A DNA stretch of 25,822 nt, from positions 1 through 25,822 of IMG/VR virus record IMGVR_UViG_3300027977_000177. One strand, given 5' to 3'. The notes beneath the pieces are model-generated. The model was not told where the DNA came from and made no database searches. It saw nothing but the letters and a program-made list of their open reading frames with translations. The translations under genes were made by a program, and so were the position numbers. Of this stretch, positions 1-6,863 are shown piece after piece. This DNA comes from a virus. Within the stretch, counting starts at the first letter, position 1. The number at the start of each line of letters is the position of its first letter.

Positions 1-34
1 TATTATATAACCCAATAATGAATAGAGGAGCACA

Positions 35-610
35 ATGATTACAGAACCACGTTGGAAGTCGTTAATTGTAGAAACAACTAGTCCAATATTTACACCAGAA
101 CAATGTCAGTTAATTATCAATGCAGGTCGATCTGAACCACAAGAGATGGGTCAAGTAGGAGGTGGTGCAAATGGAACAGTTGATACTAAAACTAGAACAT
201 CACACATTAGTTGGATACCTTTTAATAAATTGCCTGAAATGTATAAAACATTAGAAACTATAATGAAGAAAACAAATGGTAATCATTTTGGTTTTGAAGG
301 AATGCAAATAACAGAACCAGCACAATATACAGAATATCCTGCAGGTGGATTTTATGATTGGCATATAGATTCAGATGTTAATTGTGTAAATGAACCACCA
401 GTACGTAAAATATCTATGACATGTTTATTATCACATGAATCTGAATTTGAAGGTGGTGGACTTGAATTAATGTCAGATGGTAAGATTGCAAGACCTAAAC
501 AAGGTCAAGCTATTTTCTTTGCAAGTTATATAAGACATAGAGTTATACCTATTACTAAAGGAACAAGAAAATCACTTGTTATGTGGTTTGGGGGAACACC
601 ATTTAAATGA
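35..610 (+). CDS. 2OG-Fe(II) oxygenase (prolyl hydroxylase/PiuC-like)
   Basis: This 191-residue protein has the pattern of 2-oxoglutarate- and Fe(II)-dependent dioxygenases. The metal-binding HxD is H110-I-D112, the distal histidine is H168 and the 2-oxoglutarate-binding RxS is R178-K-S180, followed by a hydrophobic strand. A GGG-L-E segment near 140-145 leads into the second half of the double-stranded beta-helix fold. Such enzymes couple decarboxylation of 2-oxoglutarate to hydroxylation of a protein, nucleic acid or small molecule; the substrate here is unknown. The start is supported by AGAGGAG at 24-30, four bases before the ATG. The stop overlaps the next start by ATGA. It is the first of three oxygenases in a row. 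Family assignment is firm; the prolyl hydroxylase/PiuC comparison is only a resemblance. Confidence 0.85.
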   Translation: MITEPRWKSLIVETTSPIFTPEQCQLIINAGRSEPQEMGQVGGGANGTVDTKTRTSHISWIPFNKLPEMYKTLETIMKKTNGNHFGFEGMQITEPAQYTEYPAGGFYDWHIDSDVNCVNEPPVRKISMTCLLSHESEFEGGGLELMSDGKIARPKQGQAIFFASYIRHRVIPITKGTRKSLVMWFGGTPFK

Positions 611-1197
611 ACCGAGAATTATATTTTGCAACACCAGTCTATGTTAAAGATGTTGGATCTCAAGAATTTAACAATCAATTAGAACAAAACATTGTAAATT
701 GGTCTAAACAAGATAAAGGTGTACAAAGAACTAATATGAATGGTTGGCATAGTGAAACAAATATGCATGAAAGACCAGAGTATAAAATGTTAGTTGATAT
801 GTTATATGAAGCACAAGCATTTATTTATAAAGATGAATTATTAGACAATGAACCATATCTTGGAAATATGTGGGCCAATATCAATCCACCTGGTGGATAT
901 AATAGACCACACACCCATCCTAATTCATTATGGTCTGGAGTGTATTACGTTAAAGCTCCTATTAATAGTGGACATTTAAAAGTAGAAGATCCTAAACCTT
1001 CTATTTTAATATCAAGACCAAGACGTAAACAAGGAGAACTTCCAAGACATTTGTGGAATGAAGTACACTTTGAACCGATAGCTGGAAGACTTATAATGTT
1101 TCCATCATGGTTAAATCATTGTGTGGATCCTAATCAATCTAATGATATAAGGATATCAGTATCATTTAATTTTTTACAGAGAGGAATGTTCGTATGA
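607..1197 (+). CDS. 2OG-Fe(II) oxygenase, TIGR02466-like
   Basis: This 196-residue protein matches from memory the TIGR02466/2OG-FeII_Oxy_5 type of putative oxygenase. The visible signature is NRPHTHPNS at 99-107 followed by LWSGVYYV, a DP at 128-129, then MFPSWLNHCV with the distal H171 and R182 in IRISVSFN. The first metal-site histidine is H102 or H104; I cannot say which without a structural alignment. The N-terminal 90 residues lack a clear motif and probably form the family-specific helices. The gene begins inside the stop of the previous oxygenase (ATGA) and its own stop overlaps the next start in the same way, so the four genes from 35 to 2101 are probably translationally coupled. The substrate is unknown. 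Confidence 0.82.
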   Translation: MNRELYFATPVYVKDVGSQEFNNQLEQNIVNWSKQDKGVQRTNMNGWHSETNMHERPEYKMLVDMLYEAQAFIYKDELLDNEPYLGNMWANINPPGGYNRPHTHPNSLWSGVYYVKAPINSGHLKVEDPKPSILISRPRRKQGELPRHLWNEVHFEPIAGRLIMFPSWLNHCVDPNQSNDIRISVSFNFLQRGMFV

Positions 1198-1517
1198 AAG
1201 TTCATAAAGATAAAATTATATTTAGAGAAAAATTTTTAAACACAGAAGAAGGTAAAATGAAACAAACTGAAAATGAAGGTTGGAAAAAATTAAAAGAAGA
1301 TATAGAAAATAATGGTATTATTAATCCTTTAATATGTACTGAAAAAGATGGTAAATATAGATTATGTATAGGTATGAGAAGATTTATTGCAGGACTAATG
1401 CTTGGAATAGATGAATATGAAATAGAAATTGTACCTGACGAAGAAGTGAAAACATTAATAAATGCAAAAAATAAATATAAAACTAAACATAAAGACGGAA
1501 CGAATATAACATTATGA
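1194..1517 (+). CDS. Small ParB-like (ParB/sulfiredoxin fold) protein
   Basis: This 107-residue protein looks like a stand-alone ParB N-terminal domain. Residues 30-50 read as the helix and strand that end in NGIINPLI, and 53-72 carry DGKYRLCIGMRRFIAG, which resembles the G-x-R-R nucleotide-binding loop of ParB-like proteins (G60, R62, R63). A following strand ends in IEIVPDEEV. No helix-turn-helix domain is visible, so it is not a full partition protein. In phages, domains of this fold occur as nucleases, CTPase-type switches and accessory factors of DNA-modification systems; which applies here cannot be told. It overlaps both neighbouring oxygenase genes by four bases. The very Lys/Asn/Glu-rich composition follows the AT-rich genome. 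Confidence 0.65.
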   Translation: MKVHKDKIIFREKFLNTEEGKMKQTENEGWKKLKEDIENNGIINPLICTEKDGKYRLCIGMRRFIAGLMLGIDEYEIEIVPDEEVKTLINAKNKYKTKHKDGTNITL

Positions 1518-2101
1518 GTTTTCAACAAAACAAATATCAAGTAATTAAAAAAGCAGTTTCTTATGAACTTGCTAACTTTGTATTTAATTATTTTTTACTA
1601 AAACGAGATGCAGTAAAGTATATGTATAGCAATAATCTTATTGCTGAAAATGGTTTGTTTGGTACTTGGAAAGATCAACAGGTTCCAAATGTATATTCTC
1701 ATTATGCAGACTTTGCTATGGAAGCATTATTAATGAAAGTAATGCCTATTATGAAAAAAGAAACTAATTTAGATTTGATACCTACGTACTCGTACGCGCG
1801 CGTGTACGAGAAAGGATCTGTATTAGCTAAACATAAAGATAGACCGTCTTGTGAGATATCTACAACATTAAATCTAGGTGGAGATCCTTGGGCCATCTAT
1901 TTAGAAGGAATTAAAGTGGATCTTGAACCTGGTGATATGTTAGTTTATTCAGGTTGTGAATTAGAACATTGGCGAGAAGAGTTTACAGGAAACATTTGTG
2001 CTCAAGTTTTCTTGCATTATAACCATGTAAATGGACAGTTTGCAGATTCTAATTTATATGATAAAAGACCTTTACTAGGAATACCACCGTTAAGAAAATA
2101 G
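1514..2101 (+). CDS. 2OG-Fe(II) oxygenase, HKDRPSCE type
   Basis: This third oxygenase of the cluster has 195 residues. The metal site is H107-K-D109 followed by RPSCE, and the distal histidine is H152 in GCELEHWRE. The preceding YARVYEKGSVLAKH segment is the typical strand entering the HxD motif. The usual RxS arginine for 2-oxoglutarate is not obvious; the equivalent strand reads AQVFLHYN (163-170), and R154 or R110 may take its place. That is a family feature as far as I recall, not a sign of inactivation. It overlaps the ParB-like gene by ATGA. Codons 91-99 all end in G or C in a gene otherwise full of A/T-ending codons; see the separate entry at 1784-1810. The substrate is unknown. Confidence 0.8.
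   Translation: MSFQQNKYQVIKKAVSYELANFVFNYFLLKRDAVKYMYSNNLIAENGLFGTWKDQQVPNVYSHYADFAMEALLMKVMPIMKKETNLDLIPTYSYARVYEKGSVLAKHKDRPSCEISTTLNLGGDPWAIYLEGIKVDLEPGDMLVYSGCELEHWREEFTGNICAQVFLHYNHVNGQFADSNLYDKRPLLGIPPLRK
1784..1810. other. GC-rich alternating purine/pyrimidine islet with imperfect palindrome
   Basis: Nine successive codons (Thr91 to Glu99 of the third oxygenase) all end in G or C. Bases 1791-1808 alternate pyrimidine and purine without a break and contain CGCGCGCG at 1795-1802. Bases 1789-1795 (CTCGTAC) pair with 1804-1810 (GTACGAG), giving a near-perfect palindrome. Alternating CG/TG tracts favour Z-DNA, and the arms could form a cruciform or RNA hairpin. Whether it has a function is unknown. 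Confidence 0.6.
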
Positions 2102-2137
2102 TATAAATCAACGAATTTGGTGGTATAAGAATGCTTT

Positions 2138-4339
2138 ATGCCATTACAAAAGATACAATTTAAACCTGGATTCAATAAACAACAAACCGCAACCGGAGCT
2201 GAAGGGCAATGGATTGATGGAGATAATGTTAGGTTTAGGTATGGTGAACCACAGAAAATAGGTGGTTGGGAAGAGTTAGTTAATAAAACTCTCGCAGGTC
2301 CCGCGCGCGATCAACACAGTTGGACAGCTTTAGATGGTAATAGATATGCAGCTATTGGTACTTCTAAATTATTAGTTATCTATTACGAAGGAGATTTTTA
2401 CGATATTACGCCTCTTGGAACTGCACTAACTTCTTGCACTTATACATCAACAACGGGATCGGCAACAGTTACAATCAATAAAGCAGCACATGGTTTAGAG
2501 GTTGGTGATTATATTATCTTTACAAGTGTTACAACTCCAGGTTCTCCTACAACAAGTTATACATCTGCAGATTTTACAACAAATGTTTTTGAAGTTAAAA
2601 CAGTTTTAAGTTCAGCAACTTTTACAGTTACAATGCCAAGTGTTGAAGGTGGAACAGGTGTTACTGCAGGAGGCACTATTACTACAAATCCTTACGTTAG
2701 AATTGGTCCTACATTTCAAACTCCAGCATATGGATATGGTACAGGATATTGGGGTGGATCAAATCCAACGTCCGTTACAAATCAATTAAATGGAGCAATA
2801 GATAATATTGTTACCACTATTACTGTTGATGATACAACAGGGTTCCCCGCTGCTGGAATAATAGATATAGGCACTGAATTAATTACTTATACGGCTAAAA
2901 CAGCAACAGATTTTACAGGTTGTGTTAGAGGAACAAATGGTACAACTGCTGCATTTCATGCAGATAATGCAATCGTAACGAATGCAACTTTATGGACAGG
3001 TTGGGGTATACAATCAAATACTACAAATACAGTACTCGCTCCCGGATCCTGGTCACTTGATAACTTTGGACAAATTCTAGTTGCAACAATTAAGAATGGT
3101 AAAACATTTACTTGGAGTCCAACAGGAGCAGCGCCTCTTACTATTAGAGCAACGGTAGTATCTGGTGCACCAACGGCTTCTGTTATGAGCATTGTATCAG
3201 ATAGAGATAGACATTTATTTTTAATGGGAACAGAGACAACCATTGGAGATTCAACTTCACAAGATCCAATGTTTATAAGATTTTCAAATCAAGAAGATAT
3301 TAACACTTATAATCCAACAGTAACTAATACTGCAGGAACATTTAGACTAGATACGGGTAATCAAATTATTGGTGCTATACAAGGTAAAGATTATATCTTT
3401 GTACTTACGGATGTTGCAGCTTATGTTATTCAATTTGTTGGCCCTCCATTTACATTCTCTGTAAGACAAGTTGGAACAAACTGTGGATGTATTGGTCAAC
3501 ATGCTATGGTATTTGCACAAGGCGCTGTATTTTGGATTGGCTTTGGTGGTGGATTTTTTGTCTATGATGGAACCGTTAAACAATTACCATCACTTGTTGA
3601 AGACTTTGTATTTACAACAACAGATGATAATTTAGGATTTAATTATGATGCAAGTCAAATAACTTCTGCATTTCATAATTCATTATATAATGAAGTAGGT
3701 TGGTTTTATGCAAGTGCCAAAACTTCAGCAACGACATCAACTCCTTCTACACAGATAAATAGAAATGTAGTTTATAACTATCTTGAAAACACTTGGACTA
3801 CAGGATCATTATCAAGAACAACTTATGAAGATGCGGTGTCTTTTGATTTACCTTATGCGACAGAATTTTATTCAACTAACACTCCAACGTTTCCAACAAT
3901 TAATGGTGTAACAAATACTTATGGAGCAACTAAATATTGGGAACATGAAACGGGTGTTAATGAAGTTTCTTTCTTAGGAGTTGAAACCGCAATTACTTCT
4001 TTTGTTCAATCTGGTGATTACGATATATCAGAACAAGGTTTAGGTGGAGATGGTCAATTGATAATGCGTGTTAAAAGATTTATTCCAGACTTTAAAAATT
4101 TAGAAGGTAATGCAAAAATAACTTTATTCTTTAGAGATTATCCGGCCAATGCTAATTCAACTCCTTCAACAACACCACCAACTATTACAGGACCATTTAC
4201 AATTACATCATCAACTGATAAAGTAGACACACGTGTGAGAGGAAGACAAGTAAGTTTAAAAATAGAAAATGATGCTGTTGATGAAACTTGGAGATACGGA
4301 ACTTTAAGATTAGACATTGAAGCAGGAGGAAGAAGATAA
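2138..4339 (+). CDS. Large tail/head-completion structural protein (P22 gp10-like type)
   Basis: This 733-residue protein begins with PLQKIQFKPGFNKQQT, then WIDGDNVRFRYGEPQKIGGWE, an opening I associate with marine podophage proteins annotated as tail or DNA-stabilisation (P22 gp10-like) proteins. The body is rich in Thr, Ser, Gly and short beta-strand patterns with almost no charged helices, as expected for a beta-propeller or beta-rich tail component. Residues 85-180 are a Thr-rich insert with repeated TVT/TIT strands, and FxGCVRGTNGTTAAFH near 256-272 resembles a short beta domain found in phage tail proteins. The likely role is in the neck or tail below the portal. No good SD sequence precedes the start (GGTGG lies about 14 bases upstream). 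The stop overlaps the next start as TAATG. Structural role is likely; the exact position in the virion is inferred. Confidence 0.6.
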   Translation: MPLQKIQFKPGFNKQQTATGAEGQWIDGDNVRFRYGEPQKIGGWEELVNKTLAGPARDQHSWTALDGNRYAAIGTSKLLVIYYEGDFYDITPLGTALTSCTYTSTTGSATVTINKAAHGLEVGDYIIFTSVTTPGSPTTSYTSADFTTNVFEVKTVLSSATFTVTMPSVEGGTGVTAGGTITTNPYVRIGPTFQTPAYGYGTGYWGGSNPTSVTNQLNGAIDNIVTTITVDDTTGFPAAGIIDIGTELITYTAKTATDFTGCVRGTNGTTAAFHADNAIVTNATLWTGWGIQSNTTNTVLAPGSWSLDNFGQILVATIKNGKTFTWSPTGAAPLTIRATVVSGAPTASVMSIVSDRDRHLFLMGTETTIGDSTSQDPMFIRFSNQEDINTYNPTVTNTAGTFRLDTGNQIIGAIQGKDYIFVLTDVAAYVIQFVGPPFTFSVRQVGTNCGCIGQHAMVFAQGAVFWIGFGGGFFVYDGTVKQLPSLVEDFVFTTTDDNLGFNYDASQITSAFHNSLYNEVGWFYASAKTSATTSTPSTQINRNVVYNYLENTWTTGSLSRTTYEDAVSFDLPYATEFYSTNTPTFPTINGVTNTYGATKYWEHETGVNEVSFLGVETAITSFVQSGDYDISEQGLGGDGQLIMRVKRFIPDFKNLEGNAKITLFFRDYPANANSTPSTTPPTITGPFTITSSTDKVDTRVRGRQVSLKIENDAVDETWRYGTLRLDIEAGGRR
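2291..2312. other. GC-rich islet with CTCGCA-N3-CCCGCG and CGCGCGCG
   Basis: Within the tail-protein gene, bases 2291-2305 read CTCGCA, three bases, CCCGCG. The octamer CGCGCGCG lies at 2302-2309, the same octamer as at 1795-1802, 507 bases away. The encoded residues (LAGPARD) could be written with A/T-ending codons like their neighbours. A close variant of the two-part motif lies at 6474-6489 in the GT2-like gene. Confidence 0.5.
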
Positions 4340-4518
4340 TGGCAAAGATAACAGCATATGTACCTGAACCAACACCAGAGTATGATGTTTCTAATCAAAG
4401 ACAAATTTTAGAATCAATTAACACACTCAAAGATCAATTAAATTTTTCTTTTCAAAAAGATTTAAAAGATGAACTAGAAGCATTTAGTTGGTTTATATTT
4501 AGTGGACCAAAGGACTAA
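4339..4518 (+). CDS. Small conserved-position virion-block protein, 59 aa
   Basis: This short gene starts in the TAATG overlap with the tail protein and ends in a TAATG overlap with the next gene, so it fills the gap exactly and is very likely translated. The product begins MAKITAYVPEPTPEYD and continues as an amphipathic, charged helix (QRQILESINTLKDQL and on to KDLKDELEAFSWF). There is no signal peptide or membrane segment. I do not recognise a family. Its place between a tail protein and another small virion-type protein suggests an accessory structural or assembly role, which is inference only. Confidence 0.65.
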   Translation: MAKITAYVPEPTPEYDVSNQRQILESINTLKDQLNFSFQKDLKDELEAFSWFIFSGPKD

Positions 4519-4859
4519 TGGCTATCAATTATAAAAATCAAGGTTACGATTTAACCACAACTAATTTAACAACCGTGTTAAATATTAACACATCAAGTGT
4601 TGCAATTTTAAAAGAAATAGCTGTAGCTAATGATCATAATGCTGCAGTGCAAGTTGATTATTTTTTTCATGATGCATCTACCTCAACAGATTATAAATTT
4701 TATCATACTAAAGTTGCAGCAAATTCTCATGATAATGCAGTTCATAATGCTTTAGTATTAGAAGAAGGAGACTATTTACAATTTCAATCAGATAATGCTG
4801 GTAAAATATCTGGACAAATATCTTACGCTCTGTTAACAAGGACTGGAGAAAATGGATAA
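4518..4859 (+). CDS. Small beta-rich protein, probably structural
   Basis: This 113-residue protein has alternating strand-like segments (LTTVLNINTSSVAILKEIAV, AAVQVDYFFHDA, YKFYHTKVAANS, ALVLEEGDYLQFQ, KISGQISYALL), the profile of a small beta-sandwich. Proteins of this look occur near tail genes in marine phages and are usually annotated as hypothetical or structural. Possible roles are a head-tail connector decoration, a head fibre or a tail accessory protein; the sequence does not choose between them. The start is the TAATG overlap with the 59-residue gene. The stop region overlaps the next small gene by eight bases. No catalytic motif is seen. Confidence 0.6.
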   Translation: MAINYKNQGYDLTTTNLTTVLNINTSSVAILKEIAVANDHNAAVQVDYFFHDASTSTDYKFYHTKVAANSHDNAVHNALVLEEGDYLQFQSDNAGKISGQISYALLTRTGENG

Positions 4860-5025
4860 TTTAAATAAGACAGAAGAATTTATAAAAAGTAAAAAGACTG
4901 GAAAGATATATCAAACAATGGAAGACTTTCTAAAAGAAAACAATATAGAAGATTTACAAAAAGATGTGTCTATAACAATATCAAAAGGACTAGATTTATT
5001 TCAGAAAGTAATGAACAAAAAATGA
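4852..5025 (+). CDS. Small charged protein, 57 aa
   Basis: This gene starts eight bases before the end of the previous gene and its TGA overlaps the glycosyltransferase start as ATGA, so it is fully packed between two real genes. The product is Lys/Glu/Asp-rich (11 Lys) and helical in character, running MDNLNKTEEFIKSKKTG to SKGLDLFQKVMNKK. A GKIYQTMEDFLKENNIEDLQ segment could form a small helical hairpin. There is no signal peptide or membrane segment and I do not recognise a family. Tight packing and gene-like codon use support translation; the function is unknown. Confidence 0.6.
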   Translation: MDNLNKTEEFIKSKKTGKIYQTMEDFLKENNIEDLQKDVSITISKGLDLFQKVMNKK

Positions 5026-5957
5026 ATCCAAGAGGCGGAACGGAACTTCAAATGGAGTTTCTAGAAAGATATGCAGATAAAAAGTTATTAGATCAGGTAC
5101 AAATTTGCACTTCTATTCCTGGAAAAATTCCATTACATCCAACAAAAATTAACATCCTTTGGCAACAAAATTCATACGATCAAGCAAATATACATCCTTG
5201 GTTCAAGGATAAAAGCAATCATGATAAATATGATTGGTATGTATTTAACTCTCATTGGTGTTATGAAAAGTTTAGAATTGCATTTGATATTCCAACGCAT
5301 AAATCTTTAGTTATTAAAAACGCATTTGATAAAATAGAACCTAGAAATTTAGATTATAAAAAAGGTGATCCTATCAAATTAATATATACTTCAACGCCGT
5401 GGCGAGGTTTAAACGTATTACTTGCGGCCATGCAATTGGTTGAAAATCCATTAATTCATTTAGATGTTTATTCTTCAACACAAATATATGGAGATGGTTT
5501 TAAATCAGCTAATGATGATAAGTTTAAAGATTTATATGATCAAGCAACTAAAATTCCTAATGTAACTTACATAGGTTATAAACCTAATGAATTTATTAAA
5601 GACAATTTAAAAAACTATCAAATGTTTGCTTATCCTAATATTTGGGAAGAAACATCTTGTATTGCAGCAATAGAAGCAATGGCTGCAGGTCTATATACAG
5701 TGGTTACTGATTATGGTGCTCTATATGAAACTTGTACAGATTTTGCAGTCTATACTCCTTATGAAAAAGATTTTGTAAAATTAGCTAAAACATTTGCATC
5801 AGTTATTGAAACCGTTGCAACTCATTTACATGATGATCATATTAAAGAACATTTACAATTACAGATAGATTACATGAATCGATTTTATTCATGGGAGAAG
5901 CGAGCTAAAACTTGGAATAGATTTTTAGAAGGGATAGTCAATGCAAGACTCAAGTAG
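5022..5957 (+). CDS. Glycosyltransferase, GT-B fold, GT4-like
   Basis: This 311-residue protein begins MNPRGGTELQ, the N-terminal donor-side loop seen in many GT4-like enzymes. The C-terminal Rossmann half has IYTSTPWRGLNVLL at 121-134 (the site where such enzymes bind the sugar nucleotide) and the EX7E motif as E210 to E218 in EETSCIAAIEAMAAG. The length is a little short for GT4, mainly at the N-terminus. It probably transfers a sugar from a nucleotide donor and retains anomeric configuration, as the GT4 family does; acceptor and sugar are unknown. It overlaps the small gene upstream (ATGA) and the GT2-like gene downstream by 17 bases, so the two transferases probably act on one target, such as a virion protein, phage DNA or a host surface glycan. 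Confidence 0.82.
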   Translation: MNPRGGTELQMEFLERYADKKLLDQVQICTSIPGKIPLHPTKINILWQQNSYDQANIHPWFKDKSNHDKYDWYVFNSHWCYEKFRIAFDIPTHKSLVIKNAFDKIEPRNLDYKKGDPIKLIYTSTPWRGLNVLLAAMQLVENPLIHLDVYSSTQIYGDGFKSANDDKFKDLYDQATKIPNVTYIGYKPNEFIKDNLKNYQMFAYPNIWEETSCIAAIEAMAAGLYTVVTDYGALYETCTDFAVYTPYEKDFVKLAKTFASVIETVATHLHDDHIKEHLQLQIDYMNRFYSWEKRAKTWNRFLEGIVNARLK

Positions 5958-6816
5958 ACCTATCTGGCTTAAAAAAATAAAAAGTCAAAATGAATTAACT
6001 GCTCATATGGGTCACCCTACAACTAGATTGTATGTAGCAACTCCTGTGCACAGTGAATGCTCTATTCATTACACACAAGCATTATTAAAACTTCAACAAG
6101 TATGTATGATGAATAATATCATGATTTCTTTTTCATTATTAAAATCATCTTTAGTTACACAAGGTAGAAATTTATGTGTAGCTAATTTTTTAAATGATCT
6201 TAATAACTATACTCACTTATTATTTATAGATTCCGATATTGATTTTAATCATGATACAATTTTAAAATTATTAAAATTTGATAAAGAAGTAATCTCTGTT
6301 CCTTATCCAATGAAAACTATTAGTTGGGAACAAATTTGGGAAAAAATACAGTTAGGAGTTATAAAAAATAAAGATGATTTAATGAAAGCCGGTCATACCT
6401 TTCCAATAAAAATGGATAACGTAATGAAATCAGATACAAAAGAAATTACTATTGTAGGTGGAATTATAGAAGCCTCGCACGTGCCCGCGGGATGTTTATT
6501 AATTAAAAGACAAGTATTTGAAAAAATGATAAAAGCTTATCCTGAAGATGTTATAGATCAACCTACCTTTTTAAATGGAGAAGTTAAATCTAGTACAAAT
6601 ATGTATAATTTTTTTGATACCATTCATGATAAAGTAAGTAAAAAATACTATGGTGAAGATTTTGGTTTCTGTAAAAAATGGACAGAAATAGGTGGTAAAT
6701 GTTATGCTTACATTGAAGATAACATATCTCATGTAGGAGAATATCAATACAAAGGTAGATTATTAGACAACTTACAAATGTCTAAAACCGTTGACGATAC
6801 CGATAAAAACAAGTAA
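5941..6816 (+). CDS. Glycosyltransferase, GT-A fold, GT2-like
   Basis: This 291-residue protein has a GT-A pattern. The first strand is RLYVATPVHS at 29-38, VTQGRN at 72-77 is the usual loop before the donor site, and FIDSDIDF at 95-102 carries the metal-binding DxD (D97, D99). A later block, VPAGCLLIKRQVFEKM, resembles the acceptor-side region of this family, followed by GEDFGFCKKWTEIGG, which has the E-D-x-x-F/W-C character of GT2-like enzymes. The start lies 17 bases inside the GT4-like gene and no separate promoter is seen. Codons 178-183 are unusually GC-rich (see 6473-6494). Acceptor and sugar are unknown. Confidence 0.78.
   Translation: MQDSSRPIWLKKIKSQNELTAHMGHPTTRLYVATPVHSECSIHYTQALLKLQQVCMMNNIMISFSLLKSSLVTQGRNLCVANFLNDLNNYTHLLFIDSDIDFNHDTILKLLKFDKEVISVPYPMKTISWEQIWEKIQLGVIKNKDDLMKAGHTFPIKMDNVMKSDTKEITIVGGIIEASHVPAGCLLIKRQVFEKMIKAYPEDVIDQPTFLNGEVKSSTNMYNFFDTIHDKVSKKYYGEDFGFCKKWTEIGGKCYAYIEDNISHVGEYQYKGRLLDNLQMSKTVDDTDKNK
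6473..6494. other. GC-rich islet with CTCGCA-N4-CCCGCG
   Basis: In the GT2-like gene, bases 6474-6489 read CTCGCA, four bases, CCCGCG, then GGATG. Six codons in a row (GCC TCG CAC GTG CCC GCG) end in G or C while codons on both sides are A/T-ending. CCCGCGGG at 6484-6491 is a perfect 8-bp palindrome and CACGTG at 6478-6483 another of 6 bp. The two-part motif matches 2291-2305 with one base more in the spacer. Confidence 0.5.
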
Positions 6817-6863
6817 AGTGTACGTTTTCAGGACTCTGTGCCTGCCTTATTAACTATTAAATT

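Noticed and set aside
3-38. An open frame from the left edge ends in TGA at 36-38, overlapping the first oxygenase start as ATGA.
   Set aside because: Only 11 codons are visible. The overlap style fits this genome, so it may be the tail of an upstream gene, but 11 codons cannot support a call.
1202-1540. Reverse-strand open frame of 112 codons opposite the ParB-like gene.
   Set aside because: Its Phe/Ile/Ser-rich, membrane-like look is the mirror of a Lys/Glu/Asn-rich + strand gene that has a recognisable fold and overlaps both neighbours correctly.
6817-6863. Gap with weak pairings (CAGG with CCTG; AAAAC with GTTTT) that might be a terminator or promoter.
   Set aside because: Stems are only four to five pairs, there is no T-tract, and no -35/-10 pair with proper spacing is present.
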